Source: UBA1660 sp964462035 (GTDB lineage Bacteria > Myxococcota_A > Polyangia > Polyangiales > Houyiibacteriaceae). From it: a stretch of 64,000 nucleotides of DNA. Below, one piece after another: positions 43,444 through 51,468 of the stretch (position 1 is the first letter of the stretch; each line of letters opens with the position of its first letter). The translations under genes and the position numbers were made by a program. The stretch is from NCBI GenBank assembly GCA_964462035.1, contig CAYXAP010000029.1:1-64000 (forward strand), given 5' to 3'. The notes beneath the pieces were generated by a model. The model had not been told where the DNA came from and made no database searches. It saw only the letters and a program-made list of their open reading frames with translations.

Positions 43444-43701
43444 TCAGGGCGCGGTGCTGACTCGGTCGGCTCGCTGCACGCGAGATGCGCCCCGCAGGAG
43501 TGCCCGAACCCGCAGCGATCGGCCCATCGCTTCGAGCAATCCCCCCGAATCGATGAGCGCGTCGGCGAAACGCATCTCGTCGTCCGGGCTGCCCAGCTCG
43601 GTGAGTCCGGTCTGCTCGAGCGTCTCGCGATAGAGCGCTTCGCCCTTGGCCTCGCCATAGACGTGGACCAGCCGTTTCATGATGTCGCTCGGGCCACTCA
43701 T
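43444..43701 (-). CDS. 85-residue protein coupled to the di-iron protein
   Basis: Small soluble helical protein, start overlapping the stop of the upstream di-iron gene by 4 bases (ATGA), so translation is coupled. MKRLVHVYGEAKGEALYRETLE and DEMRFADALIDSGGLL look like two helix pairs, and the C-terminus is basic. No family was recognised. It may be a partner or assembly factor of the di-iron protein. Confidence 0.7.
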   Translation of the reverse strand: MSGPSDIMKRLVHVYGEAKGEALYRETLEQTGLTELGSPDDEMRFADALIDSGGLLEAMGRSLRVRALLRGASRVQRADRVSTAP

Positions 43702-44624
43702 GCGTACGCGACCGCCTTCGCCGCCACCTTCGCCGCCCCGTCGGGGGAGAGCTTCTGGAGACTCGTGAGCACGTTGCGGTTGGTCATGCCGTACCAGAGG
43801 AAGGTCCGTCGGTAGGCCTGGTGCATCGCTTCGCGAATGGCCGTCGAGAGCTCATCGGTCAGCGGCTCGCCTCGTACCGACTCCAGGCTCGCGAGGTCCA
43901 TCGACACCTGCTCGGCCAGCAGGCCATCGAAGGCGGCGAGAATGTCGAGGTACTCGTCCACGGCGCGGTCGCGCATCGCTTGATCGGCGTAGCCGGCGAG
44001 CTTGTCGAGCTCGAGCATGTCGATGCGCGCGTGCTGGCTCTCCTCGAGCCAGTGGTGGTGCAGCAGGCTCTTGAAGAAGGGGTCGATGCCGACGTCGTCC
44101 TTCACGCTCTCCGTGTAGTGCTGCTGGGTCATCCACTCGATGTGGAGAGTGATGAGCATGACCCCCACGGGGCTGTGGCTCATGATCTCCTGCGCGACCG
44201 CAGCCGCGCTCTCGAGCACGCCGCACGAGTGGCCGAAGTCGCGGTCGAAGGACCGGCGGAAGCGCTTGAAGAGCGCCTGGTGCTTGAGCTCCTCGTCGAC
44301 CATTCGGGTCAGCGCGCGCAGCGCCTCCGCGTCGCCGAAGACCTCCGCCTGCGCGTGCTCCATCATCGTGGCGAGGATGTACTCCTCGACGAACTGGAAG
44401 AGGTTCAGGTAGGCGTTGCCGGCGATCTGGTTCAGCTGCCGACGGGTCGTGTCGTCGAGCCCCGCGACACCGTCGAGGTGTCGGACCAGGTCCGCCGGCA
44501 GGAAGGGCTTGGTGAAGTCGAGCGGTTGCCCCTCGGTCATCACGTCATCGAGCGCCCAGGCCACCTTCTCGGAGTGCGCGACGCAATCGGCGTAATCGAA
44601 CTTCAGTTCCAGCACGATGGCCAT
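43698..44624 (-). CDS. AurF-like di-iron protein
   Basis: 308 residues from ATG 44624 (ATGs 9 and 4 codons earlier are possible). Ferritin-like metal ligands: E80/E81 in FQFVEEYI, then E112-x2-H115 in VDEELKHQALF, a Glu in HIEWMTQQHY, and E-x2-H in HWLEESQHARID. The first spacing fits the E-X28-37-DE-X2-H signature of AurF-type N-oxygenases. The substrate is not predictable. It forms a coupled pair with an 85-residue protein. Confidence 0.8.
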   Translation of the reverse strand: MAIVLELKFDYADCVAHSEKVAWALDDVMTEGQPLDFTKPFLPADLVRHLDGVAGLDDTTRRQLNQIAGNAYLNLFQFVEEYILATMMEHAQAEVFGDAEALRALTRMVDEELKHQALFKRFRRSFDRDFGHSCGVLESAAAVAQEIMSHSPVGVMLITLHIEWMTQQHYTESVKDDVGIDPFFKSLLHHHWLEESQHARIDMLELDKLAGYADQAMRDRAVDEYLDILAAFDGLLAEQVSMDLASLESVRGEPLTDELSTAIREAMHQAYRRTFLWYGMTNRNVLTSLQKLSPDGAAKVAAKAVAYA

Positions 44625-44669
44625 TGTGAACCACATGTCCCCAAATGGCAACCCGCGGATGGGTACCGT

Positions 44670-45578
44670 TCAGAGTCGGTCGCGTTCGCGGCTGGCAGTG
44701 GCCTCGGGACCGGTCATCAGCACCGCCGAGAGCGCGGAGCACGAACCGCTGCCGTTCAGGTCCGCGCGGCTGCCGAAGAAGCGCTCTCCATTCGATCCGC
44801 CGACGTCCGTCCACCAGCTGGCGAGCTGACTCGCCTCGAGCCGGGCGGCGATCACGGCCCCTTCACCCATCACCAGCCGAATGCGCGGTTGGCTACCGGT
44901 GAAGCCGCTCGCCCCCGACAGTTCCCGGTCGCTCAAGAGAACGTCCGATCGGAAGGTCTCGTCACCCGGGTACACGTCGAGGACCCCATCACGGATGCGA
45001 CCTCGGCCCCCTTCGTAGAGGTCGAACTGAACCCATTCCTGGCCGTCCGCGTAACCGTCCTCGCCCGCGAGCTCGGGGGACTCCCGGCTGAACATCCACT
45101 GCACGCCGACCGAGACACACTCGTCGTTCTCGAGCGAGTCCACTCCACCGAGGCGCAGTCCGATCGCGTAGTTCCCGTTCGTGTAGGACGCGGCGTACAT
45201 CGCCTCGACGTCCCAGCCCGCTTCGGCGGAGAGCTCGTCCCAGAGGTCCGCCATCGCGTTGTCGATGCCCGGTTGCCCGTCGAACCCGGTCCCATCGAGC
45301 TGCCCACATCCGCTGCGACCGGCGCCCATGCTGTCGTCCCCGTCGAGATCGAAGCCGGGGACTCGCCCGCCGACCGCGCGACCGAAGCGCACTCGACCCA
45401 AGACGAGTTGAACGACCTCGCCCCCGTCGTCACAGACCGCGGGCGGCGGCGGATCGGCGTCGGGGGCCGGATCCGTGGAACCGAGATCCCGGGACTCCGA
45501 GTCGCCCGCCGTGAACGACGAGGAGCCACACGGAGCGAGAAGCACCAAACCGAGCGAGACGAGAGCGGCGGAGGTCAT
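44670..45578 (-). CDS. Putative secreted protein of unknown function
   Basis: 302 residues from ATG 45578, preferred because it gives signal MTSAALVSLGLVLLAPC (lipobox-like LAPC); an ATG 15 codons upstream is an alternative. An Asp/Pro-rich tether leads to a beta-rich domain with paired Cys (CGQLDGTGFDG and CVSVGVQWMFS). No family was recognised. It lies between the di-iron gene and the Mpo1-like gene on the same strand. Confidence 0.72.
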   Translation of the reverse strand: MTSAALVSLGLVLLAPCGSSSFTAGDSESRDLGSTDPAPDADPPPPAVCDDGGEVVQLVLGRVRFGRAVGGRVPGFDLDGDDSMGAGRSGCGQLDGTGFDGQPGIDNAMADLWDELSAEAGWDVEAMYAASYTNGNYAIGLRLGGVDSLENDECVSVGVQWMFSRESPELAGEDGYADGQEWVQFDLYEGGRGRIRDGVLDVYPGDETFRSDVLLSDRELSGASGFTGSQPRIRLVMGEGAVIAARLEASQLASWWTDVGGSNGERFFGSRADLNGSGSCSALSAVLMTGPEATASRERDRL

Positions 45579-45699
45579 CACGGCTGAGAGGGCAAGATGC
45601 GTTCCTCGAGGAAGCGGCGCCAACGCGTGCCACCACCGAGGCAGTTCGCCGGTTTGGGTGAGACCCGATGTCGCGAAGATTCGGGCGACCCGCGGGGAG

Positions 45700-46011
45700 T
45701 CAGCTGGCGGGCGCGGGCTCGTCGAAGGGCTGGCCGGTGAGCTTCGACCAAGTGCGCTTCACGTACCAAGTCGCGCCGACGAGCAGAAAGCTGGGGTCGC
45801 GGAAGAAGCTCGGCGGCTTCCCCTCGAAGGCGTGACCGACGAACTGCAGGATCCAGCCCAGCACGAAGAGGCCGATGCCCACCGGTGGCATGAAGAACAT
45901 GAGCGGTAGCGACGCGATGATCATCGGGATGCCGACCATGTGCGTCGCCTTGTTCATCGGGTGCTGATGGTCCCGCTTGTAGTCTTCGATCATCTGCTCG
46001 AGCTTGGTCAT
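45700..46011 (-). CDS. Mpo1-like (DUF962) membrane protein
   Basis: 103 residues. The N-terminus DYKRDHQHPMNKATHMVGIP carries the His cluster, and two membrane helices follow (IIASLPLMFFMPPVGIGLFV and LGWILQFVGHAFEGKPP). This is the Mpo1/YGL010w family of Fe(II) dioxygenase-like proteins, in yeast involved in 2-hydroxy-fatty-acid oxidation. The start overlaps the upstream TetR stop by 4 bases (ATGA), so they are co-translated. It is also covered by a very long spurious frame. Confidence 0.88.
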   Translation of the reverse strand: MTKLEQMIEDYKRDHQHPMNKATHMVGIPMIIASLPLMFFMPPVGIGLFVLGWILQFVGHAFEGKPPSFFRDPSFLLVGATWYVKRTWSKLTGQPFDEPAPAS

Positions 46012-46649
46012 GACGAGTCCTTTCCGCCGCCGGCGGTCCCCCGGGCGACGAGCATGAGTGACTGGACGAGCGCCTCGTAGAAGCGGTCGTCGGAGACGTG
46101 CGCGTGGCCGAGGCAGTGCGCGTGGACCGCGCCCTCGACCATGCTGAAGAGCACGAAGGCAGTGGCCTCCGCGTCGGCGGGCCGACCCCACTGCCGGAGC
46201 AGCGCGGCGATGCGTCCGATCAGCATCCCCTCGCCGGCGCTGATGCGCTCGTCGAGCTCGGGGTCGTGCGGTCGGCGTTCGGTGACCACGGCGTGGAAGC
46301 CGGGGTCCTCGCGGTGGTAGTCGGCGACGGCGATCACCGCCTGACGGAAGCGAGCGACCGCCTCGGCGTCGGCGTTCGCGGCGTCGCGCACGGCGGCAGG
46401 GCTGAGCGCGGTGATGGCCCGCGCGGCGATCGACTCGAAGCGCTCGATGGCGAGCTCCCGGAGGAGGGCGTCCTTGTCGGGGAAGTACTGGTAGAAGGTG
46501 CCGACGCTCACGCCCGCGGCGCTCGCGATCTTCTTCGCGGTCGCGCCGGCGTAGCCGAGCTCCGAGAGCTGCGCGCGGCCCGCTTCGAGCAGCGCCTGAC
46601 GACTGCGAAGGGCTCGCTCTTGGCGCGGGACTCGGACTGCCTTGGCCAT
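46008..46649 (-). CDS. TetR family transcriptional regulator
   Basis: 213 residues from ATG 46649. An upstream ATG at 46670 would fall at the promoter. HTH: ATAKKIASAAGVSVGTFYQYFPDKDALLREL. The C-terminal helical domain is unassigned. It is the first gene of a pair with the Mpo1-like gene. The operator at 46673-46696 overlaps its predicted -35, so autorepression is likely. Confidence 0.92.
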   Translation of the reverse strand: MAKAVRVPRQERALRSRQALLEAGRAQLSELGYAGATAKKIASAAGVSVGTFYQYFPDKDALLRELAIERFESIAARAITALSPAAVRDAANADAEAVARFRQAVIAVADYHREDPGFHAVVTERRPHDPELDERISAGEGMLIGRIAALLRQWGRPADAEATAFVLFSMVEGAVHAHCLGHAHVSDDRFYEALVQSLMLVARGTAGGGKDSS

Positions 46650-46660
46650 CGTGAGCACCG

Positions 46661-46689
46661 AATCTCCCATGAGTTGAACCTGACGTCAA
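46661..46689 (-). promoter_or_regulatory. Promoter of the TetR/Mpo1 operon
   Basis: On the minus strand TTGACG (46689-46684) and GAGATT (46666-46661) are 17 bases apart. The -35 matches 5 of 6 consensus bases and the -10 3 of 6. It lies inside the palindromic operator. Transcription would start near 46654, 5 bases before ATG 46649. Confidence 0.55.
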
Positions 46690-46696
46690 GTTCAAC
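46673..46696. promoter_or_regulatory. 24-bp palindromic operator of the TetR regulator
   Basis: Arms GTTGAAC (46673-46679) and GTTCAAC (46690-46696) surround the perfect 8-mer palindrome TGACGTCA (46681-46688). Only the pair at 46680/46689 breaks symmetry. It lies between the divergent TetR gene and the A2M-like gene, so both may be controlled by it. Confidence 0.75.
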
Positions 46697-46803
46697 TTTG
46701 ATCGGAGCGCCCCTTTGACCTGGAGTCTCGGTGCGATGGAACCTCCGGCCGGTCGGGGGTGTCGGGCTCCGGCGTGAGGGAAACACTGGAGGGTCGAGCC
46801 GGG

Positions 46804-49800
46804 ATGAGTCGAACCAGAGGGAGAGTCATCGCGGCGGTCGCGCTGTGGATGGTCGGCAGCGTGGCGGGAGCTCAACGGCCCGACTTCGGGGTGGAGCTCA
46901 GCGTGGACGGAAGCCGGCAGGCGCTCCGAGGCCAGAGCTGGATTGTCCGTGGACACGCGTTCGAGGTGCGTGGCCTGGCCACCCTCGACCCGGCCAGCGG
47001 CGCCACGCTCCGCGGGCGGCTCCACTACGACGACCGAGCGATCGGCGATGCGGTCGAGACCCGGAGCGACGCCGACGGCTCGTACGTGCTCTCCGTCCCC
47101 ATCCCGCCGGATGCGCCCTCGAACGCGACCGTGCACCTGACGGTCGCCTCGGGTGGGGTGGAGCGCACGGTCGAGGAGGCGATCCAGATCACGCAGGCGG
47201 AGACCTTGGTCCTCCGCACGGATCGGCGCTTCTACCATCGCGGCGAGCGCGCCCATGCGTGGGCGCTCGTTCGAGACCTGCGGACCCTGGCGCCGCTCAC
47301 GAACCGAGCCGTTCGCTTCGACTTCGCTGGCCCGGACGGACAGGTCGAGCAGGTGGTCCGGACCGACGATTCGGGGGTCGCGCACCACGTCTTCCAGCTG
47401 CCCGACGCGGCGGGCAACGGCTCGATCGGAGCCGTCGTGGTGGAGCCCGTGGAGGGTGCCCGCGGACGGACCACCATCGAGATCGGTCGTCGGACGATGG
47501 AGCGGATGTTGCTCGAGCTCGACTGGCCCGAGTCGCACGTCGTGCCTTCGGGGACCTTCCACCCGCAGGTGCGCGTGGTCGCGCCGTCCGGAGAGCCCGC
47601 CCGCGGAGCCACGCTGACGCTCACGGTGGCGGGCATGGAGCCGATCACGGGCCGCACCGATGACGGCGGTCTGTGGACGGCAGCGGTCACGGCGCCGGCC
47701 TACCTGGCCAACGAGACCGGCGCGGTCTCGGTGAGTCTCGTCGTGAATCATCCCGCCATCGGCAGCGCGCGGACCTCGAAGCTGCTCCGGCTGCAGGGCT
47801 CCGGGGGCTATGCGATCCGCGCCTTCACCGAAGGTGCGCTCGCCTTCGATCTCGACACGACCGTCTACTTCGCGCTCGAGGACTCCGCCGGCGAGCGAGC
47901 ACCGGCCGGGATCGAGTTCACGGTGCGGACTCCGATGGTCCGTGGCGGCCAGGTCCGCCTCACGACGGACGCCCACGGGCTCGCCTCGACCTCGTTTCGG
48001 GCGGTCGCGATGCGCGCGGTGCCGGGCCTCTGCGAGAACGTCGGGACGCTCTTCGAGGCAGAGGACGATCAGGGGAAGACACGTGAGCTCTGTCTGCCCG
48101 CGGCGCAGGCGGACCTCGCGCTGCGCGCCACGAGCCCGGTGCGCGAGCCCGGCGAGCCCCTGGTGATCGAGCTGGACCGACACCGGCGGGTCGCGCGTCG
48201 CCCGGTCGCGGTCTCGCTGATGTCTCACGCGACCGGCGAGCTCCTGGCTGCGGCCATCGCCGGCCCGAACGAGCGACGTGTGACCTTCGAGACCCCGGCC
48301 GTCCTCGGGACGCTCGTGGTGAGCGCGCGGCCGATCCGCGACGAGGACACGGGCCGCAGCGGCGAAGGCATCGAGAGCCAGGTCGGCGTGCTCGTCCGGC
48401 CGCCGAGGCCGGCGTTCGTCGAAGCGGAGCCCACCCAACCCACCTACGAGGTGGGCGGCACCGCCGGCGTCCGGATCCGAACGGGCGCCGAACCCGGGTG
48501 GGTGGCGGTCGACGTCCGGGACCTGGCCCAGCACGGCGGCGAAGTGCCCTTCCAGCTCCAGATGCTCCGAGGCGCGTTCTCCCGGGCGATGTTCGACCCA
48601 TCGACGGAGGATGCGGACCGACTGCTTCGGGCGGCGCTCGCCGCGCGCGTTCGAGCGCCCTCGCTTCCTCGGGAAGCGACGGAGCCGAGCTACGGCCCCG
48701 GTCCCGACCGCCCCGCGACCTCGGCGGGGGGCACCCTGCGTCGTGACCCCGTGCTCGAGGCGCGGCTCGTCACTCGTCAGAAGGTCGCCGAGGCGATGCG
48801 GCGGGTGGAGCGAGTGTTCCGCGAGCGGGGCGCCGACGCTCTCGCCACCGGCGAAGGGGCTCGGCGCCGCTTCGACGCAGAGGTGGTCGACACCATCCTC
48901 GGGGATGCGAACCTGCGGACCCTCGGCGACCGCACGCTGACGCTCGCGCACCTGAAGGAGGCCGACGACGGCTTCGGTTTCCAGACCGCCGCTCGACGCG
49001 TGGCACGGGAGCAGCTGATCCGCGTGCTCCAGCAGCTCGTGCAGGGGATCGAATCGGACCAGATCGATGGCGAGCGGCCCGAGCGCTGGGTTTCCGAGAT
49101 GGTGCGCCATCTCGGCTTGGACCCTGCCGCCGTCCGCGACCCGTGGGGTGGGCCCCTGGGGGCGCGCCGTCGACCGACCGAGGTGGTGGCTCCGTCTCCC
49201 GATGCGCCGGAGTGGACGCTCGCGTTCCCGGGGCCGGACGGAAGGCTCGGCACCGGGGACGATGTGGTCGACCCCTTCGCGCGAGTCGTCGAGCGGGGCA
49301 CGCTCTACGCGGACGCCTCCGGCGAGGAAGACCTGCTGGCGGCCCTGTCGATGATCGTCCCGGTGAGTCAGACCCTGAACGGTTGGGTCGAGGCGCTGGC
49401 GCGGGTGACCGCCGCGATGGAAGCGACCCTTCGCGGAGACGCGGCGTCGGCGGAGGAGATCGGCGAGAACTTCGGTTTCGGAGGGCTCGGGCTGCGCGGC
49501 ACCGGCCGCGGTGGCGGCGGATCGGGCTACGGGAGCGGGTTCGGGCGACGGGGCGCCCGAGCGCCTCGTATCCGCAGTGGAAGTGCCTCGGTCATCGACA
49601 GCCTCGACCAGCTCGCCGGGCGCGTCCGGGTGGACTTCCCGGGCACGCTGCTCTTCGTCCCGAGCGAGCCCACCAGCGACGATGGAGTGACCGAGATCGC
49701 CATCCCGCTGGCGGACGCCGCGACGACGTACCTGGTCGAGGTCATCCACTGGCGAGGCGACGGCTGGAGTCACTCCGCCGACACCCGCTTCTCGACGCAG

Positions 49801-51468
49801 AAGCCACTGATCGTGGAGGCCCCCCTGCCTGCGATGGCCCACGTGGGCGAGGTGGTGCAGGTGCCCGTTCGGGTCCGCAGCCGCGAGGGGATGGACGTCG
49901 AGGTCGGGCTGATCGCGGAGGGCGACGTGGAGCTCGCAGTCGGTGAGCCTCAGTCCGTTCGCGTGGAGGCCGGTGGCGCCGCCGTGGCCTACGTCTCGGT
50001 CGAGGTGCGCTCGCCGGGCGTCGGCTCCCTCGTCGCGGTCGCGCGGGGCGGCGGACACGACGACGCGATCCGGATGTCGATCCAGACCTTCCGCGACGTC
50101 CGCCGCGTGACCCGGACCGACGACCGGCTGCTGACGGGCGAGAGCACCCTGATCTTCGGAGCGACCGATCGGGAGCCGGGTGCCTGGGCCGTCGAGCCGT
50201 CGCAGGTTCGACTGACCAGCGCGACGCGCCTCTTCCACACGGACGCCGAGGGCGACTGGCTGCCCTTCGCCCGAGCGCTCGAGGGTGAAGCCAGCGACCC
50301 GACCGGTCGGAGCGGTGACCGGGCCACGCTCGCCGGCTGGAGCCATCCGCAGCTCACCGCCGAGCGCGCCCGCCAGGCGCTGCTGCACGTATCCGAGAAG
50401 CTGGCCGACGGCGGGACCCCGCTCGAGCGGGCCTACGAGCTGATCCATCTGGCCGCGGCCTGGCGGCTCCGCGAGGATCGGCCGGAGCTACGCGAGGACC
50501 TGGAGCGGCTGCGCGAGAACCTGATCGCGGCCGTCGAGTCGGACGCCACCGAAGCCGCGGACGACTCCACCCTCCACGCACTCGCCGCGTTCGGGCTCGC
50601 CCTCCACGGGGAGCGCGCCATGGCCGGCGAGCTGGCCCGACGCGCGAGGCGAAGCCTGGTTCGCTTCGAAGAGCACGTGTGGCTCCCCTCGGAGAACAGC
50701 GTGGTCGGGTCCCGCGGCGCGAGCGCCGCGCTCGCGCTGGCGGACCTCGAGCTCGGCGACCCCGAAGAAGCCTTCGCCATCCTCCGAACGATCGCCGACC
50801 AACGGCGCGCCGAACCCATCCAGCACAGCTGGCTCCCCTACTACGGCGAGGGCCTGGCCCAGCTCCTGGCGGCCCGGCTCGGCCGCGGCGAGCTCACCGA
50901 GGTGGAGGCCACCCTCGCCGGCCAGCCGACGGTGGTGCGCCTCGGTGACGGCGAAGGACGGTTCACGGCCAAGTTGCGGCGTGGGCGTGGTGCGGTGCCC
51001 GTTCGAGTGCCCGCCAACCAGGTCGTCGTCGCGCGAGTCATCTCGGAGCTCGGCATCCCCTGGCCTGCAGAGAGCACGGACGACGGCCCGCTCCGCGCCA
51101 GCGTCGAGATGGACGCGCCGACCCTCGATGGGTCGGTGACCTCCACCATCACGCTGCGCAACGCAGTACCCCGAGCGATCCGCGAACCGATGCTGACGGT
51201 CACGCTGCCCGCCGGAGCAGTGCTGGACGAGCGGGCGCGGAACGCGCTCGACCGCCAGCTCGCCGAACCGGTGGTGGTCGAAGCCGGGCGGATACGAATG
51301 AAGCCGAGGGCGCTGCTGCCCGGAGTAGAGATCGAGCTCCCGATCACCCTCCGCTACGAGCTCGGCGGCGAGCTCAGCGGGTTCGGCATCGACAGCTGGT
51401 CGCTCGACCGCCCCGACCGCCGAAGCGTCGTTCCCCCGCGCACCCTCTCCATCGAGGTGTCCCGATGA
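46804..51468 (+). CDS. Alpha-2-macroglobulin-like giant secreted protein 1
   Basis: 1554 residues from ATG 46804 (GGAGG 9 bases upstream), signal ALWMVGSVAGA. N-terminal MG-type beta domains with the MG2-like signature LRTDRRFYHRGERAHAW. After ~residue 640 a ~200-residue helical and loop insert contains DPWGGPL (~779) and, 24-35 residues on, GPDGRLGTGDDVVDPF, a GspG pseudopilin-like Ca loop. A Gly-rich stretch (GLGLRGTGRGGGGSGYG) follows. The region where the thioester domain would be is helical, but no CxEQ is seen. It ends in beta domains. It overlaps the next gene by 4 bases. Confidence 0.85.
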   Translation: MSRTRGRVIAAVALWMVGSVAGAQRPDFGVELSVDGSRQALRGQSWIVRGHAFEVRGLATLDPASGATLRGRLHYDDRAIGDAVETRSDADGSYVLSVPIPPDAPSNATVHLTVASGGVERTVEEAIQITQAETLVLRTDRRFYHRGERAHAWALVRDLRTLAPLTNRAVRFDFAGPDGQVEQVVRTDDSGVAHHVFQLPDAAGNGSIGAVVVEPVEGARGRTTIEIGRRTMERMLLELDWPESHVVPSGTFHPQVRVVAPSGEPARGATLTLTVAGMEPITGRTDDGGLWTAAVTAPAYLANETGAVSVSLVVNHPAIGSARTSKLLRLQGSGGYAIRAFTEGALAFDLDTTVYFALEDSAGERAPAGIEFTVRTPMVRGGQVRLTTDAHGLASTSFRAVAMRAVPGLCENVGTLFEAEDDQGKTRELCLPAAQADLALRATSPVREPGEPLVIELDRHRRVARRPVAVSLMSHATGELLAAAIAGPNERRVTFETPAVLGTLVVSARPIRDEDTGRSGEGIESQVGVLVRPPRPAFVEAEPTQPTYEVGGTAGVRIRTGAEPGWVAVDVRDLAQHGGEVPFQLQMLRGAFSRAMFDPSTEDADRLLRAALAARVRAPSLPREATEPSYGPGPDRPATSAGGTLRRDPVLEARLVTRQKVAEAMRRVERVFRERGADALATGEGARRRFDAEVVDTILGDANLRTLGDRTLTLAHLKEADDGFGFQTAARRVAREQLIRVLQQLVQGIESDQIDGERPERWVSEMVRHLGLDPAAVRDPWGGPLGARRRPTEVVAPSPDAPEWTLAFPGPDGRLGTGDDVVDPFARVVERGTLYADASGEEDLLAALSMIVPVSQTLNGWVEALARVTAAMEATLRGDAASAEEIGENFGFGGLGLRGTGRGGGGSGYGSGFGRRGARAPRIRSGSASVIDSLDQLAGRVRVDFPGTLLFVPSEPTSDDGVTEIAIPLADAATTYLVEVIHWRGDGWSHSADTRFSTQKPLIVEAPLPAMAHVGEVVQVPVRVRSREGMDVEVGLIAEGDVELAVGEPQSVRVEAGGAAVAYVSVEVRSPGVGSLVAVARGGGHDDAIRMSIQTFRDVRRVTRTDDRLLTGESTLIFGATDREPGAWAVEPSQVRLTSATRLFHTDAEGDWLPFARALEGEASDPTGRSGDRATLAGWSHPQLTAERARQALLHVSEKLADGGTPLERAYELIHLAAAWRLREDRPELREDLERLRENLIAAVESDATEAADDSTLHALAAFGLALHGERAMAGELARRARRSLVRFEEHVWLPSENSVVGSRGASAALALADLELGDPEEAFAILRTIADQRRAEPIQHSWLPYYGEGLAQLLAARLGRGELTEVEATLAGQPTVVRLGDGEGRFTAKLRRGRGAVPVRVPANQVVVARVISELGIPWPAESTDDGPLRASVEMDAPTLDGSVTSTITLRNAVPRAIREPMLTVTLPAGAVLDERARNALDRQLAEPVVVEAGRIRMKPRALLPGVEIELPITLRYELGGELSGFGIDSWSLDRPDRRSVVPPRTLSIEVSR

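Noticed and set aside
45700..50448. A minus-strand open frame of nearly 1600 codons opposite the first A2M gene
   Set aside because: Its sequence is Arg/His/Gly-rich and non-repeating in character, as expected opposite a GC-rich gene. Only its last 103 codons are the real Mpo1-like gene.
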